Shown here one piece after another: positions 7,407 to 16,548 of a stretch of 56,944 nucleotides of DNA. Origin of the DNA: an uncultured Faecalicoccus sp. (GTDB lineage Bacteria; Bacillota_I; Bacilli_A; Erysipelotrichales; Erysipelotrichaceae). The DNA lies in contig CABVDD010000009.1 in the NCBI GenBank assembly GCA_902497095.1, positions 1 to 56,944 on the forward strand. The letters are read 5' to 3'. The notes under the pieces were generated by a model. That model had not been told where the DNA came from, did not search any database, and saw nothing but the letters and a program-made list of their open reading frames with translations. The translations under genes and the position numbers were made by a program. Every line of letters begins with the position of its first letter. The first letter of the stretch is position 1.

Positions 7407-8412
7407 ACTCAAACAAAGGATTTTGATAACTGATATGTAAATGCTCATAGGCCTTTGGAGTTGCTACACGACCTCTTGGAGTACGATTAATAAAACCTAT
7501 CTGAAGTAAATAAGGTTCATATACATCTTCCAATGTCATCGGTTCTTCTCCAATACTGGAGGCAATGGCTTCTAAACCAACCGGCCCTCCTTTAAAACGT
7601 TCTATGATTCCCCTTAGATATTTGTGATCGACAGCATCCAATCCTAAATGATCGACTTTTAAACGATCTAAAGCATCTTTTGCGACATCTAAAGAGATAA
7701 CCCCTTCATTATATACTTGGGCAAAGTCCCGAACTCTTCGAAATAATCGATTCGCAATACGTGGTGTACCACGCGAACGCAAGGCAATTTCATGTGTTGC
7801 TTCTTTCGCAATTTCGGTTTCCATTACACGACTGGTACGATTGACTATGTGTTCAAGATCTTCTAAACCATAATATTCTAACTGTGATACAATGCCAAAT
7901 CGATCTCGTAAAGGTGCACTTAAATCACCAGCTCTTGTTGTGGCACCAACCAATGTAAAAGGAGGCAAAGTCAAACGAATATTGTGTACGGTTGCACTAT
8001 CTTTCCCCACTAAAATATCTAAACAATAATCTTCCATGGCTGGATACAATACTTCTTCAACTTGCTTAGGCAAGCGATGTATCTCATCAATAAATAAGAC
8101 ATCCCCAGGCTCTAGTGTAGTCAAAATTGCAGCCAGATCACCGCTTTTTTCAATACTGGGTCCGCTTGTAGTTTTGATATTTCCATGCATTTCGTTTGCC
8201 AAAATGTAAGCCAATGTCGTTTTACCTAATCCTGGTGGTCCATACAACAAAACATGATCTAATGCTTCTTGACGCTGTTTAGCTGCTTGTATGAAAACAC
8301 TTAAATTTTGTTTTAGGTCTTTTTGACCTATATATTCCTGCAAAGTACTAGGACGTAGTGTTTTTTCAAAGTTATCCTGTTCCTGTAAATGTGCATCCAC
8401 TTCTCTATCCAA
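7405..8412 (-). CDS. ruvB: Holliday junction helicase RuvB
   Basis: RuvB is the AAA+ motor that drives branch migration with RuvA. The 335-residue protein shows Walker A YGPPGLGKTT (about 59-68), Walker B LFIDEIHRL (about 107-115), sensor 1 LVGATTRAGDLSAPLRDRFG with the arginine finger region, and a C-terminal winged helix ending in RTPRGRVATPKAYEHL. It lies two bases after ruvA, and exoA-ruvA-ruvB form one transcription unit ending in the 7386-7406 terminator. Confidence 0.98.
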   Translation of the reverse strand: MDREVDAHLQEQDNFEKTLRPSTLQEYIGQKDLKQNLSVFIQAAKQRQEALDHVLLYGPPGLGKTTLAYILANEMHGNIKTTSGPSIEKSGDLAAILTTLEPGDVLFIDEIHRLPKQVEEVLYPAMEDYCLDILVGKDSATVHNIRLTLPPFTLVGATTRAGDLSAPLRDRFGIVSQLEYYGLEDLEHIVNRTSRVMETEIAKEATHEIALRSRGTPRIANRLFRRVRDFAQVYNEGVISLDVAKDALDRLKVDHLGLDAVDHKYLRGIIERFKGGPVGLEAIASSIGEEPMTLEDVYEPYLLQIGFINRTPRGRVATPKAYEHLHISYQNPLFE

Positions 8413-8414
8413 AT

Positions 8415-8993
8415 TTATACCCCATTTCTTTTCGCAAGCAAAGCCAGTGCCTTACGAAGCATAGCATCAACACTTATATCTTGAGAAGCTAACTCCTTTT
8501 TTACCCCTGTCAGCTGACTAACTTTATAACCAAGCGACAACAGTGCTTCTTTGACCTCTTCCCAAACCGGATTTGTATCCACACTTTCTTCTTCAATAGC
8601 CGATACAAATTTTCCCTTTAGATCAAGAACGATCTGAGAGGCCGTTTTGGCTCCAATACCCGGCAATGCCTTCAATCGTTTTACGTCATCTTCTTCAATC
8701 GCTTGTATCATTTCTTTCCCTGAACAAGCACCTAACATATTCAATGCCGTACGAGGACCTATTCCTTTGACATTGATCAAGCGCATAAAAACCTCATAGT
8801 CTTTTTCATGCTCAAATCCAAATAAAAGAATCGCATCTTCCCGCACATGCTGATAGGTGTATAAAAATAAATCGTCCCCTAATTTAAAATGATATGGATG
8901 ACTCACATACACTTCATAGCCAACACCTTGTACATCTAATACGATCGTATCATTACGCATTAAACGCACAGTTCCTTGTATAAATGCTATCAA
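8415..8993 (-). CDS. ruvA: Holliday junction DNA-binding protein RuvA
   Basis: RuvA binds four-way junctions and loads RuvB. The 192-residue protein has an N-terminal OB fold (MIAFIQGTVRLMRNDTIVLD), tandem helix-hairpin-helix motifs (LINVKGIGPRTALNML and LKALPGIGAKTASQIVLDLK, about 75-130), and a C-terminal RuvB-binding domain. The start is TTG at 8991-8993, supported by AAGGAGGA seven bases upstream. Confidence 0.97.
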   Translation of the reverse strand: MIAFIQGTVRLMRNDTIVLDVQGVGYEVYVSHPYHFKLGDDLFLYTYQHVREDAILLFGFEHEKDYEVFMRLINVKGIGPRTALNMLGACSGKEMIQAIEEDDVKRLKALPGIGAKTASQIVLDLKGKFVSAIEEESVDTNPVWEEVKEALLSLGYKVSQLTGVKKELASQDISVDAMLRKALALLAKRNGV

Positions 8994-9008
8994 AAGAAAA
9001 TCCTCCTT

Positions 9009-9758
9009 TTAAAGTGCAATATCCAGTTCGATCGGACAATGATCACTGCCATAGATATCTGTTAAAATTTTAGAATCTTCTACTTTTTCCATCAATTCTG
9101 GACTAACCAACCAATAATCAATACGCCATCCCGCATTATTTTTGCGTGCATTAAAGCGATAGCTCCACCAGGAATATTCTACTTTATCTGGATATAAGGT
9201 TCGGAAAGTATCTTTTACATGTGGTAATAAATTTGTTTTAAAACTTTCTCTTTCCTCATCCGTAAAACCTGCATTTCTTCTGTTGGTCTTTGGATTTTTG
9301 ATATCGATCTCTTCATTAGCCACATTTAAGTCTCCACAAATCACAACCGGTTTATTTAAAGAACGGATATATGAACTAAAAGCTTTGTCCCATTCCATAC
9401 GATACTCTAAACGTTTTAAACCATCTCCAGAATTTGGAGTGTAGACAGTAACCAGATAAAAATTTTCAAATTCTGCCGTTATAACTCGCCCTTCTTTATC
9501 GTGTTCTTCAATTTGTAATCCATAGGATACGGATAAAGGCTCTTTTCTAGAAAGAATCATCGTTCCACTATAACCCTTTCGAATCGCACTGTATGCATAT
9601 TGATAAGGATATAATTCTTTAGATATTTCTATCTGCTCTGGCTGCGCCTTTGTTTCCTGTAAACAAAAAACATCTGCATCTAATGCATCTACTATATCGA
9701 TAAAGCCCTTATTGATACAAGCTCTGATTCCATTGACGTTCCATGATATTAATTTCAT
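9009..9758 (-). CDS. exoA: Exodeoxyribonuclease III (AP endonuclease)
   Basis: ExoA/Xth cuts at abasic sites and trims 3' ends in base excision repair. The 249-residue protein carries the full family set: WNVNGIRA (residues 6-13), LQETKAQ (catalytic Glu about 35), GDLNVA (about 145), the central NRRNAGFTDEER loop and the C-terminal YGSDHCPIELDI (catalytic Asp-His). It has AAAGGAGA before the ATG and heads the exoA-ruvA-ruvB unit, an arrangement that groups DNA repair functions. Confidence 0.96.
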   Translation of the reverse strand: MKLISWNVNGIRACINKGFIDIVDALDADVFCLQETKAQPEQIEISKELYPYQYAYSAIRKGYSGTMILSRKEPLSVSYGLQIEEHDKEGRVITAEFENFYLVTVYTPNSGDGLKRLEYRMEWDKAFSSYIRSLNKPVVICGDLNVANEEIDIKNPKTNRRNAGFTDEERESFKTNLLPHVKDTFRTLYPDKVEYSWWSYRFNARKNNAGWRIDYWLVSPELMEKVEDSKILTDIYGSDHCPIELDIAL

Positions 9759-9784
9759 AAAGTATCTCCTTTAAAACTACGTAT

Positions 9785-9793
9785 ATTTTATCA
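9785..9793 (-). promoter_or_regulatory. Extended -10 promoter of exoA-ruvA-ruvB
   Basis: Minus strand TGATAAAAT (TG-n-TAAAAT), with a weak GTGCAT 18 bases upstream. The predicted leader is about 20 bases and contains AAAGGAGA. Confidence 0.55.
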
Positions 9794-9954
9794 TAAAAAG
9801 AATGTACAATGCACTTGTAATACAAATAACCCACAGGCTTGGTTATCTGTATTCATATTCAATCTTGATAATATGTTTTAAACTCTTTACTTATAAGTTT
9901 CTTTATCATACCTATGTCTTTTTAAGAATCTATCGTTATGATGTTTAAAAAGTA

Positions 9955-9994
9955 AAAATAAAAAAAGTTCATCAGAAATGCAAGCTGATGAACT
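9955..9994 (-). terminator. Terminator after obgE
   Basis: AGTTCATCAG (9966-9975) pairs with CTGATGAACT (9985-9994) across a 9-base loop. A long T-rich run follows on the minus strand. It lies about 50 bases past the obgE stop codon. Confidence 0.9.
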
Positions 9995-10045
9995 AAATTA
10001 TTTTATTTATCTTCTTACTATTAGTAATTTAACCAAGTAACACTT

Positions 10046-11329
10046 TTAATTTTCGACAAATTCAAATTCATAGCCTAATAACTGTACGGTATCTCCATCT
10101 TCACAACCAGCTTCACGTAAAGCTTTATCAATTCCAAGATAACGCATTTTATTGGCAAATTCGAAATAATCTTCTTCTGTATTCAGCTTTTGAATGTCAA
10201 AGACTCTTTCCACTCTTGGACCAGAAACTTTCCATACATGTTCATCCACCTGCTGAATCTGAAGATCGCTCTTTTTCTCTTCAAAAGTATAAACAACACC
10301 ATCATTTTTCATATCATCATCTGTAATGGCAAAAGCCGGTGTAACCGCAAGAAGATCAGCCGCTTTTGTCAAAACTGGATCTAGTCCTTCATGAATGATC
10401 GTTGTAGTCGGATATACTTCAACATCAGGATATGCTTTTTTGAAACGTTTTAAGTTTTCTTCAGCATTTTCTAGATCCATCTTATTAGCTACTACAATTT
10501 GTGGTCTTTCTAATAGGCGCATTTGATAGGAAGCCAATTCTTCATTAATGATCTTATAATCTTCTAAAGGATCTCTTCCTTCTTCAGCTCCCATATCGAC
10601 AACATGAACAATAACACGACAACGCTCAATATGTCGCAAGAACTGATGACCTAATCCTTTTCCACTGCTGGCACCTTGAATCAGACCAGGAAGATCGGCC
10701 ATAATGAAACTACGGCCATCTTTAGTCTGTACTACGCCAACATTGGGTGAAATAGTTGTAAACGGATAATCACCAATTTCTGGTTTAGCTCTCGATACAG
10801 CATCCAATAAAGTTGATTTACCAACACTAGGAAAACCTACAAGCCCTACATCAGCTAAGACACGTAATTCCACAATACAATCAAATTCTTCTCCTAATGT
10901 CCCTAATTCAGCATATTTTGGCGCAGTATTACGGCTAGATTTAAAATGATAATTTCCTCGCCCGCCTTTACCACCTTTGGCAATGATTTGTTGTTGATGT
11001 GGCTTTGTTAAATCGGCAATGATTTGACCTGTATCTTCTCTTTTTACGATCGTACCTAAAGGAACTTTAACAATCTTATCTTCCCCATTGGCCCCATGCA
11101 TTTTTTTGTTTTTACCTTTTTCACCAGGTGTTGCCTTAATTTTTCGATGATAACGAAGATCGAGTAAAGTCGTCATGCCTGGATCCGCTTGAAATATAAC
11201 ACTGCCGCCATTGCCGCCGTCTCCTCCAAATGGTCCACCATAGGCTACATATTTTTCATGACGAAAACTGACGATCCCATCGCCACCTTTTCCCGCCTGT
11301 ACATGTATTTTGACCTGATCAACGAACAT
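10046..11329 (-). CDS. obgE: GTPase ObgE (CgtA)
   Basis: ObgE is an essential GTPase acting in 50S assembly and the stringent response. The 427-residue protein has the glycine-rich Obg fold (FVDQVKIHVQAGKGGDGIVSF and GGPFGGDGGNGG), a G domain (about 160-330) with G1 GFPSVGKSTLL, G3 MADLPGLIQGAS and G4 ANKMD, and the OCT domain (about 345-427). The rplU-prp-rpmA-obgE order is standard. It has AAAGGAGG before the ATG, but a strong rpmA terminator ends right at that site, so expression seems to depend on read-through. Confidence 0.98.
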   Translation of the reverse strand: MFVDQVKIHVQAGKGGDGIVSFRHEKYVAYGGPFGGDGGNGGSVIFQADPGMTTLLDLRYHRKIKATPGEKGKNKKMHGANGEDKIVKVPLGTIVKREDTGQIIADLTKPHQQQIIAKGGKGGRGNYHFKSSRNTAPKYAELGTLGEEFDCIVELRVLADVGLVGFPSVGKSTLLDAVSRAKPEIGDYPFTTISPNVGVVQTKDGRSFIMADLPGLIQGASSGKGLGHQFLRHIERCRVIVHVVDMGAEEGRDPLEDYKIINEELASYQMRLLERPQIVVANKMDLENAEENLKRFKKAYPDVEVYPTTTIIHEGLDPVLTKAADLLAVTPAFAITDDDMKNDGVVYTFEEKKSDLQIQQVDEHVWKVSGPRVERVFDIQKLNTEEDYFEFANKMRYLGIDKALREAGCEDGDTVQLLGYEFEFVEN

Positions 11330-11344
11330 AAGATTTCCTCCTTT

Positions 11345-11371
11345 TTAAAAAAAGATCCCCGAAGGGATCTT
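11345..11371 (-). terminator. Strong UUCG-loop terminator after rpmA
   Basis: Minus strand stem AAGATCCC/GGGATCTT (11352-11359 with 11364-11371) closed by a TTCG tetraloop and followed by TTTTTTT. The T-run abuts the obgE ribosome binding site AAAGGAGG, and no promoter is visible between. Confidence 0.9.
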
Positions 11372-11376
11372 ATCAA

Positions 11377-11661
11377 CTATGCCTGTGGATAAACAGAAAC
11401 TTTCTTCTTATCCTTACCAAGACGTTCGTAGCGTACAACACCGCTGACCATTGCGAACAATGTGTCATCAGCACCACGTCCTACATTCGTTCCCGGATGA
11501 ATCTTTGTACCACGCTGACGATAGATAACGCTTCCGGCATGACAAGACTGACCATCGGCTACTTTTGCCCCTAAACGTTTAGAATGAGAATCACGACCGT
11601 TCTTTGTAGAACCAACTCCCTTTTTAGAAGCGAAATACTGAATATCTAAACTAAAACGCAT
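11377..11661 (-). CDS. rpmA: 50S ribosomal protein L27 with cleavable N-terminal extension
   Basis: The 94-residue protein contains the L27 core ASKKGVGSTKNGRDSHSKRLG. It is preceded by MRFSLDIQYF, the short extension found in Bacillota and removed by the protease Prp so that the mature N-terminus can reach the peptidyl-transferase centre. The usual motif ends QFF; here it is QYF. The protease gene prp sits directly upstream, two bases away. GAGGTG precedes the ATG. Confidence 0.97.
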   Translation of the reverse strand: MRFSLDIQYFASKKGVGSTKNGRDSHSKRLGAKVADGQSCHAGSVIYRQRGTKIHPGTNVGRGADDTLFAMVSGVVRYERLGKDKKKVSVYPQA

Positions 11662-11663
11662 AC

Positions 11664-11978
11664 TTACACCTCTTTTCTTGTGATTTGAATTGCTTTCGGA
11701 TATTGCTCACTCACTGTTTCCAATTGAATTTTCAAAAAATTCAGAGAATTTTGAACAACGTCCGTATGATTTAAAACCTTGATGTCAATACAATTATCGC
11801 CCATATATAGATCACAATCTGTATGACATAATACATCTAACGCATTTAAAGCGCCAATGCAAGCTACACTAACTCCGGCACATACTATATCCTGTCCATA
11901 AGGACCACTTTGAGCATGACCGGTAATTGTAATTTCAGACACCTGATCTTTATGATAAGCCAGGATAACCTTAATCAT
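11664..11978 (-). CDS. prp: Ribosomal-processing cysteine protease Prp
   Basis: Prp removes the N-terminal extension of L27 and is essential where that extension exists. The 104-residue protein has the family catalytic pair: GHA with His21 and DIVCAGVS with Cys33. It lies between rplU and rpmA, the conserved position, three bases after the rplU stop and two bases before rpmA, so the enzyme and its substrate are made from one message. Confidence 0.93.
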   Translation of the reverse strand: MIKVILAYHKDQVSEITITGHAQSGPYGQDIVCAGVSVACIGALNALDVLCHTDCDLYMGDNCIDIKVLNHTDVVQNSLNFLKIQLETVSEQYPKAIQITRKEV

Positions 11979-11980
11979 AA

Positions 11981-12283
11981 TTAAGCCTCGATTGCTTCGA
12001 TCTTAACACGAGTGTAAGGTTGACGATGTCCTTGTTTTCTACGTGTAGAAGATTTTTTAGGTTTGTATTTTACAATTGTAATTTTTTTACCTTTACCCTG
12101 TTTTTCAACAGTTCCTGTTACTTTGGCACCTTCTACATAAGGTTTACCGAATTTTCCATCAGCGAATAAAACTTTATCAAATGTAACTGTATCTCCTTCG
12201 TTAGCATCTAATTTTTCAACAAAGATTACAGCATCTTTCTCTACTTTGATTTGTTTTCCGCCTGTTTCAATAATTGCGTACAT
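11981..12283 (-). CDS. rplU: 50S ribosomal protein L21
   Basis: This 100-residue protein starts MYAIIETGGKQIKVEKDAVIFVEKL and ends with the L21 signature KPKKSSTRRKQGHRQPYTRVKIEAI. It binds 23S rRNA in the large subunit. It is the first gene of the rplU-prp-rpmA-obgE unit, with AGGAGGT before the ATG and a structured leader of about 100 bases that is probably autoregulatory. Confidence 0.97.
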   Translation of the reverse strand: MYAIIETGGKQIKVEKDAVIFVEKLDANEGDTVTFDKVLFADGKFGKPYVEGAKVTGTVEKQGKGKKITIVKYKPKKSSTRRKQGHRQPYTRVKIEAIEA

Positions 12284-12386
12284 GCAAGCACCTCCTATTC
12301 TATGTTCCTGATACTCGCCATGAAGGTGGATCTCTCACTTTTACCTTTTTTGTGCGGTTGCAAGATCAGAACAGAATCTGCAACAT
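12284..12386 (-). promoter_or_regulatory. Candidate L21 autoregulatory leader
   Basis: Between the promoter and rplU lie about 100 bases. The first element is a hairpin (12357-12384) with GTTGCA pairing TGCAAC. A second element has CGCAC, a purine-rich stretch and GTGAGAGATCCACC before the ribosome site. Bacillota rplU commonly has an L21 leader in this place; whether this one matches the Rfam L21 leader needs a covariance search. Confidence 0.55.
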
Positions 12387-12390
12387 AGGT

Positions 12391-12419
12391 AGTATATAAA
12401 ATATAGCGCTCTTCGTCAA
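12391..12419 (-). promoter_or_regulatory. Sigma-A promoter of rplU operon
   Basis: Minus strand: TTGACG (12414-12419), 17-base spacer, TATACT (12391-12396). Transcription should start near 12384-12386. Confidence 0.85.
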
Positions 12420-12507
12420 GAAAGAATCAGCGATTTCAATTTCCTTTTTCTCATTTCTGTTCAAATTTCATACCTTATGAATGATTTGCTCCTATTCGCT
12501 TTAATAC

Positions 12508-13392
12508 TTATCGTTTTCCAATAATACGAACTTCTGGTTCTAAATGAACACCATACTTTTGATTGATTACTTCTTGAATATGCGCAATCAATTCTTCATA
12601 ATCTTTTCCAGTGGCATTATCAACATTCACGATAAAACCAGCATGCTTTTCAGAAATTTGAGCTCCACCCCATTTTAACCCCTGTAATCCAGCTTCTTGA
12701 ATCAAAGCTCCAGTATAATGTCCTTCCGGCCTTTTAAAGACACTGCCGCAAGATGGATATTCCAGAGGCTGCTTACTTCTTCTAAGTTCCATCAAATGAT
12801 CCATCTTTTCCTGAATTTGCTTTTGATTTCCTTTTGACAATTCAAATTCCGCATCTAAAACAATTACATTTCTTTCTTGTAGAATACTGTGGCGATAAGA
12901 AAAATCCATTTGTTCTTTAGTCCATGTTTCGATGATTCCCTGCTCATTTAAAACACGTGCACTGCAAAACACTTCATCGATCTGACCATCATAAGCCCCA
13001 GCATTCATATAGACAGCTCCGCCAATGCTTCCTGGGATTCCACAGGCAAATTCTAAACCAGTCAACGAATTCTGACAGGCAAAGGCACACACCTTAGCCA
13101 AATTAGCTCCAGCTTGTGCGATAATGCGATTCTCTTGCAGATAAATCTGCTTTAAATTGTTGGTTAAGATCACCAAACCTTCAACACCCTGATCTCGTAC
13201 GATTAAATTGCTGGCATTTCCTAAGACTAGATAAGGTATATTTTTTTCTTTGGCATAAAGAATGCAATCACAAAGTTGTTCAATACTATCAGGTAAAGCT
13301 AAATAATCTGCTGGTCCCCCGGTTTTTGTATATGTATATTTTTTTAATGGTTCATTAACATAGATTGTATATGTATCAAAAATTTCTTTCAA
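12508..13392 (-). CDS. murB: UDP-N-acetylenolpyruvoylglucosamine reductase
   Basis: MurB reduces the enolpyruvyl group to make UDP-MurNAc in peptidoglycan synthesis. The 294-residue protein shows the FAD-binding segments TKTGGPADYLALP, LGNASNLIVRDQGVEGLVIL and GIPGSIGGAVYMNAGAY, and the C-terminal YPSCGSVFKRPEG with the catalytic Ser. It is a short type I MurB. The start codon is TTG (13390-13392) with AGAGGA five bases upstream. It follows dnaE by 18 bases and should be co-transcribed with it. Confidence 0.96.
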   Translation of the reverse strand: MKEIFDTYTIYVNEPLKKYTYTKTGGPADYLALPDSIEQLCDCILYAKEKNIPYLVLGNASNLIVRDQGVEGLVILTNNLKQIYLQENRIIAQAGANLAKVCAFACQNSLTGLEFACGIPGSIGGAVYMNAGAYDGQIDEVFCSARVLNEQGIIETWTKEQMDFSYRHSILQERNVIVLDAEFELSKGNQKQIQEKMDHLMELRRSKQPLEYPSCGSVFKRPEGHYTGALIQEAGLQGLKWGGAQISEKHAGFIVNVDNATGKDYEELIAHIQEVINQKYGVHLEPEVRIIGKR

Positions 13393-13410
13393 AATATTCC
13401 TCTTCTTTCT

Positions 13411-16400
13411 TTAGTTGTCAGAATCGATCCAACGAAGTTTTCTTGCCACAATGGATTGTGGACGATTTTTATTACCTTGGACAAACACAATACGATCTTT
13501 ATATATCTGCTCTTTTTCTTTAGCATATAAAGCCGGCATAAAAACAATATCGATCTTTCCCGTTTCATCTTCCAAAGAAGCAAAACACATGAGTTCACCT
13601 TGCTTTGTTCGGTGTGTACGAAAACCGACAATTCTTCCAATCACTTGAATAAATCCATTTACCCTTTCCGCTTGCGCTAAAGGTATACATTGTTTAAAAG
13701 ATCGATCTCGCAATTGTTGAACGGGATGCTGGCTCAAATAAAATCCATATACCATAAATTCTTTTTTAGCACGTTCCATCGGATTGTCTTTAACCTTAAT
13801 TAAATTAGGTTTAGAAACGACAGAAAAATCAAATGAAATTTGTCCCATAGCCTCTGTTCGTACTAAATCTGCATATACTAATACTCGTCCTAGATTTTCA
13901 TGCATACTAGCCCGATTTAGTCCAAAGGAATCTAAAGCACCACCATCAATTAAGATGCGCATGCTGGATTCAGAAAGTTTTCTGGCATTGCATCGTACGA
14001 CAAAATCAACATAGTCTTTATACATCCCATTTTGGCGTTCTTTTAAAATGATCGGATAAATGGTTTGACCGATTCCTTTTAACACTTGCAAAGGCATACG
14101 AAGTGCTTGATTTTCTATATGGTAATGATCATAAGAAGCATTTACATCAGCACTAAGGATCTTTACATGTCGCTGCAGACACTCCTGTCGATACTGATTG
14201 GTTTTTGTTTCAGAGCCTATTACGCTATCTAATAAGCACTGATAAAAGTATAAAGGATAATTCGCTTTTAAATAAGCCATTTGATAAGCAATCAGCGCAT
14301 ATGCATAACTATGTGACTTGTTAAAACCATAACTGGCAAATTGAGCCATAGTTTCAAAAAGCTCATTGGCTTGTTTAAAAGTACATTTATGCCGCAAAGC
14401 ACCCTGAATAAATAATTCTTTATAACTTTCCATCTGTTCATGATTTTTCTTAGACATAGCTTTACGTAAAGAATCAGCTTGTGCCAAGCTTAAATTTCCC
14501 ACAGCTCTTGCGATCTGCATAACTTGCTCCTGATAAATCATGATTCCATATGTTTCTTCAAGAATTGGTTTTGTTAAAGGATGTGGATACACAATTTTTG
14601 AAGGATCTTCTTTTCGCTCAATATACAAATCTATATTATGCATAGCACTAGGTCTATATAATGCCAATACAGCACAAATATCTTCAAATCTTGATGGTTT
14701 CATCTTTCTAAGCAGACTTTGAATACCAGAACTTTCTAATTGAAAAACTCCAAGTGTATCTGCTCTTGCCAACAAACGATATGTGCGTTGATCGTTTAAA
14801 GGAATTTTTAAGATATCAAAAGGCTGATGTGTTTTCTTTTGAATCTGTTGCACTATCTGATCGATCGTCGTTAGATTTCTTAAACCTAAAAAATCCATTT
14901 TGATCAATCCCAGTTCTTCTAAATACTCCATCGTAAATTGCGTCGCATGATTCTTTGAATCAATTTGCACTTCAGGACAAACATTGACAATGGGCTGATC
15001 GCTTAAAACGATCCCGGCTGCATGTAAAGAAATATGTCGTGGCAAGCCTTCTAAAGCTAAACAGTTCATATATAATTCTTTTAACAAATCATCTTTTTGT
15101 ATCAATGTTTGAAACTTCGTATTTTCTTGATAGGCTTGTCTTAATGTCATATTAGGAACATTTCGAATCAGTTTAGTCAATGAATCTATCTTAGAAGATG
15201 AAATTGAATATACTCGTCCTACATCTCTTAAAACTTGTTTAGCCTTCAGGGTATTAAAGGTCACAATATGGCAAACATGTTGTTCTCCATATAAATCTTT
15301 GACATAATCAATGACTTCATCTCGTCTGTCATCAGGAAAATCTGTATCAATATCAGGCATAGAGACTCGATCCGGATTTAAAAAACGTTCAAATAAAAGG
15401 TGATTTTGAATAGGATCAATATGTGTGATTCCTAAACAATAAGCAACTAGAGAGCCAGCTGCACTACCACGTCCAGGCCCGACATAAATGCCTTGTGTTC
15501 TGGCAAATCGAATAAAATCGTATACGATCAAAAAATAATTTGTGAAGCCCATTCGAGTTATCACAGACAATTCATATTCTAATCGTTTTGTATATACTTC
15601 ATTTTCTTTTTTATGTAATCTTTTTTGTAATCCAGCCTTACAAAGTTTTATCAGAAAAGAAGCTGAGTCAATCCCTAATTTATTTTGAAAAACAGGTAAA
15701 TGACTTTTTTCCATGGCCATCTGCACATTACACATCTTTGCGATTTTTTCTGTGTTTTCTAAATCGTCTGCATCGTATAATGCCTGCATCTCTTCCATAG
15801 AGCGAATATAACGATCATTTAAGACATTTAAGTTTTGATCGTGTATACGTGCCTGTTTTTGAATTGCCTTTAAAATTCGTAACTGTTTAACATCTTCCTT
15901 TTTTTCATAAAGTATATATGATAAAGCACAGGTTGGTATGGATAGAGATCGGCATATCGTTTTTAAATTCTGATTTTTAGTTCGCCAGAAACCAGAATCA
16001 TTACAGACCACACCCACAAAAAAAGATGGCAGGCTTTGTTTACAACTTATAAAAAATTCTTTTATTTTTTCATTATCGTCATGTAAGATCCAGCCATTTA
16101 AAATATCATGATCTTGAATACCACAGGAAATCACAACACAATTTAAACTTCTTTTACATAACTCTTCAAAAGATACCGTGTTATGAATCTGCATTCTTTG
16201 CGTAGATAAAGCATATAGATCTTGTAAGCCTAGATCATTTTTAGCTAAAAGTATAAAAGTTGAAGGCCCTTGTTTGGTTTCCACATCGAGTTCCAGACCT
16301 AATATTGGATGTATATTCTTTGATAAGGCATATTTGTAAAACTTCATCGTGGCAAACATGGCATCTTTATCTGTTAAAGCCACATGTCGATATCCCAAGG

Positions 16401-16482
16401 CTACACTTTGATCCACAAGTCTTTCAACACGTAAGCTGGATTCTAAAAGACTGTAACAGCTGCGAGCATGTAAATGTACCAT
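13411..16482 (-). CDS. dnaE: DNA polymerase III alpha subunit DnaE
   Basis: This is the shorter, second replicative polymerase of Gram-positives (works beside PolC, for example in primer extension). I place the start at ATG 16480-16482, preceded by AAGGAGGT. The frame is open for 32 more codons, but those run into the nrnA terminator. The 1023-residue protein has an N-terminal PHP domain (HLHARSCYSLLESS), the polymerase core with PGRGSAAGSLVAY and the catalytic PDIDTDFPDDRR, fingers with QEQVMQIARAV, a helix-hairpin-helix, and a C-terminal OB fold (about 930-1000). Confidence 0.97.
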   Translation of the reverse strand: MVHLHARSCYSLLESSLRVERLVDQSVALGYRHVALTDKDAMFATMKFYKYALSKNIHPILGLELDVETKQGPSTFILLAKNDLGLQDLYALSTQRMQIHNTVSFEELCKRSLNCVVISCGIQDHDILNGWILHDDNEKIKEFFISCKQSLPSFFVGVVCNDSGFWRTKNQNLKTICRSLSIPTCALSYILYEKKEDVKQLRILKAIQKQARIHDQNLNVLNDRYIRSMEEMQALYDADDLENTEKIAKMCNVQMAMEKSHLPVFQNKLGIDSASFLIKLCKAGLQKRLHKKENEVYTKRLEYELSVITRMGFTNYFLIVYDFIRFARTQGIYVGPGRGSAAGSLVAYCLGITHIDPIQNHLLFERFLNPDRVSMPDIDTDFPDDRRDEVIDYVKDLYGEQHVCHIVTFNTLKAKQVLRDVGRVYSISSSKIDSLTKLIRNVPNMTLRQAYQENTKFQTLIQKDDLLKELYMNCLALEGLPRHISLHAAGIVLSDQPIVNVCPEVQIDSKNHATQFTMEYLEELGLIKMDFLGLRNLTTIDQIVQQIQKKTHQPFDILKIPLNDQRTYRLLARADTLGVFQLESSGIQSLLRKMKPSRFEDICAVLALYRPSAMHNIDLYIERKEDPSKIVYPHPLTKPILEETYGIMIYQEQVMQIARAVGNLSLAQADSLRKAMSKKNHEQMESYKELFIQGALRHKCTFKQANELFETMAQFASYGFNKSHSYAYALIAYQMAYLKANYPLYFYQCLLDSVIGSETKTNQYRQECLQRHVKILSADVNASYDHYHIENQALRMPLQVLKGIGQTIYPIILKERQNGMYKDYVDFVVRCNARKLSESSMRILIDGGALDSFGLNRASMHENLGRVLVYADLVRTEAMGQISFDFSVVSKPNLIKVKDNPMERAKKEFMVYGFYLSQHPVQQLRDRSFKQCIPLAQAERVNGFIQVIGRIVGFRTHRTKQGELMCFASLEDETGKIDIVFMPALYAKEKEQIYKDRIVFVQGNKNRPQSIVARKLRWIDSDN

Positions 16483-16503
16483 ACAAGACCTCCTTTCTTT
16501 TTC

Positions 16504-16532
16504 ATTGTACAAGAAATAAAAAAAGTGTTCAA
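16504..16532 (-). promoter_or_regulatory. dnaE promoter embedded in the nrnA terminator
   Basis: Minus strand: TTGAAC (16527-16532), 17-base spacer, TACAAT (16504-16509). The -35 lies within the 3' arm of the nrnA terminator and its loop edge, and the T-run forms the spacer. Confidence 0.7.
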
Positions 16533-16548
16533 ATGAACTGAACACTTT
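16511..16548 (-). terminator. Terminator after nrnA
   Basis: AAAGTGTTCA (16522-16531) pairs with TGAACACTTT (16539-16548) and is followed by TTTTTTTATTTC on the minus strand. The nrnA stop codon lies at the stem base. Confidence 0.9.

Noticed and set aside
13389..13640. 83-codon minus-strand frame overlapping the dnaE 3' end
   Set aside because: It lies in another frame within dnaE, shows no family features and has no ribosome site.
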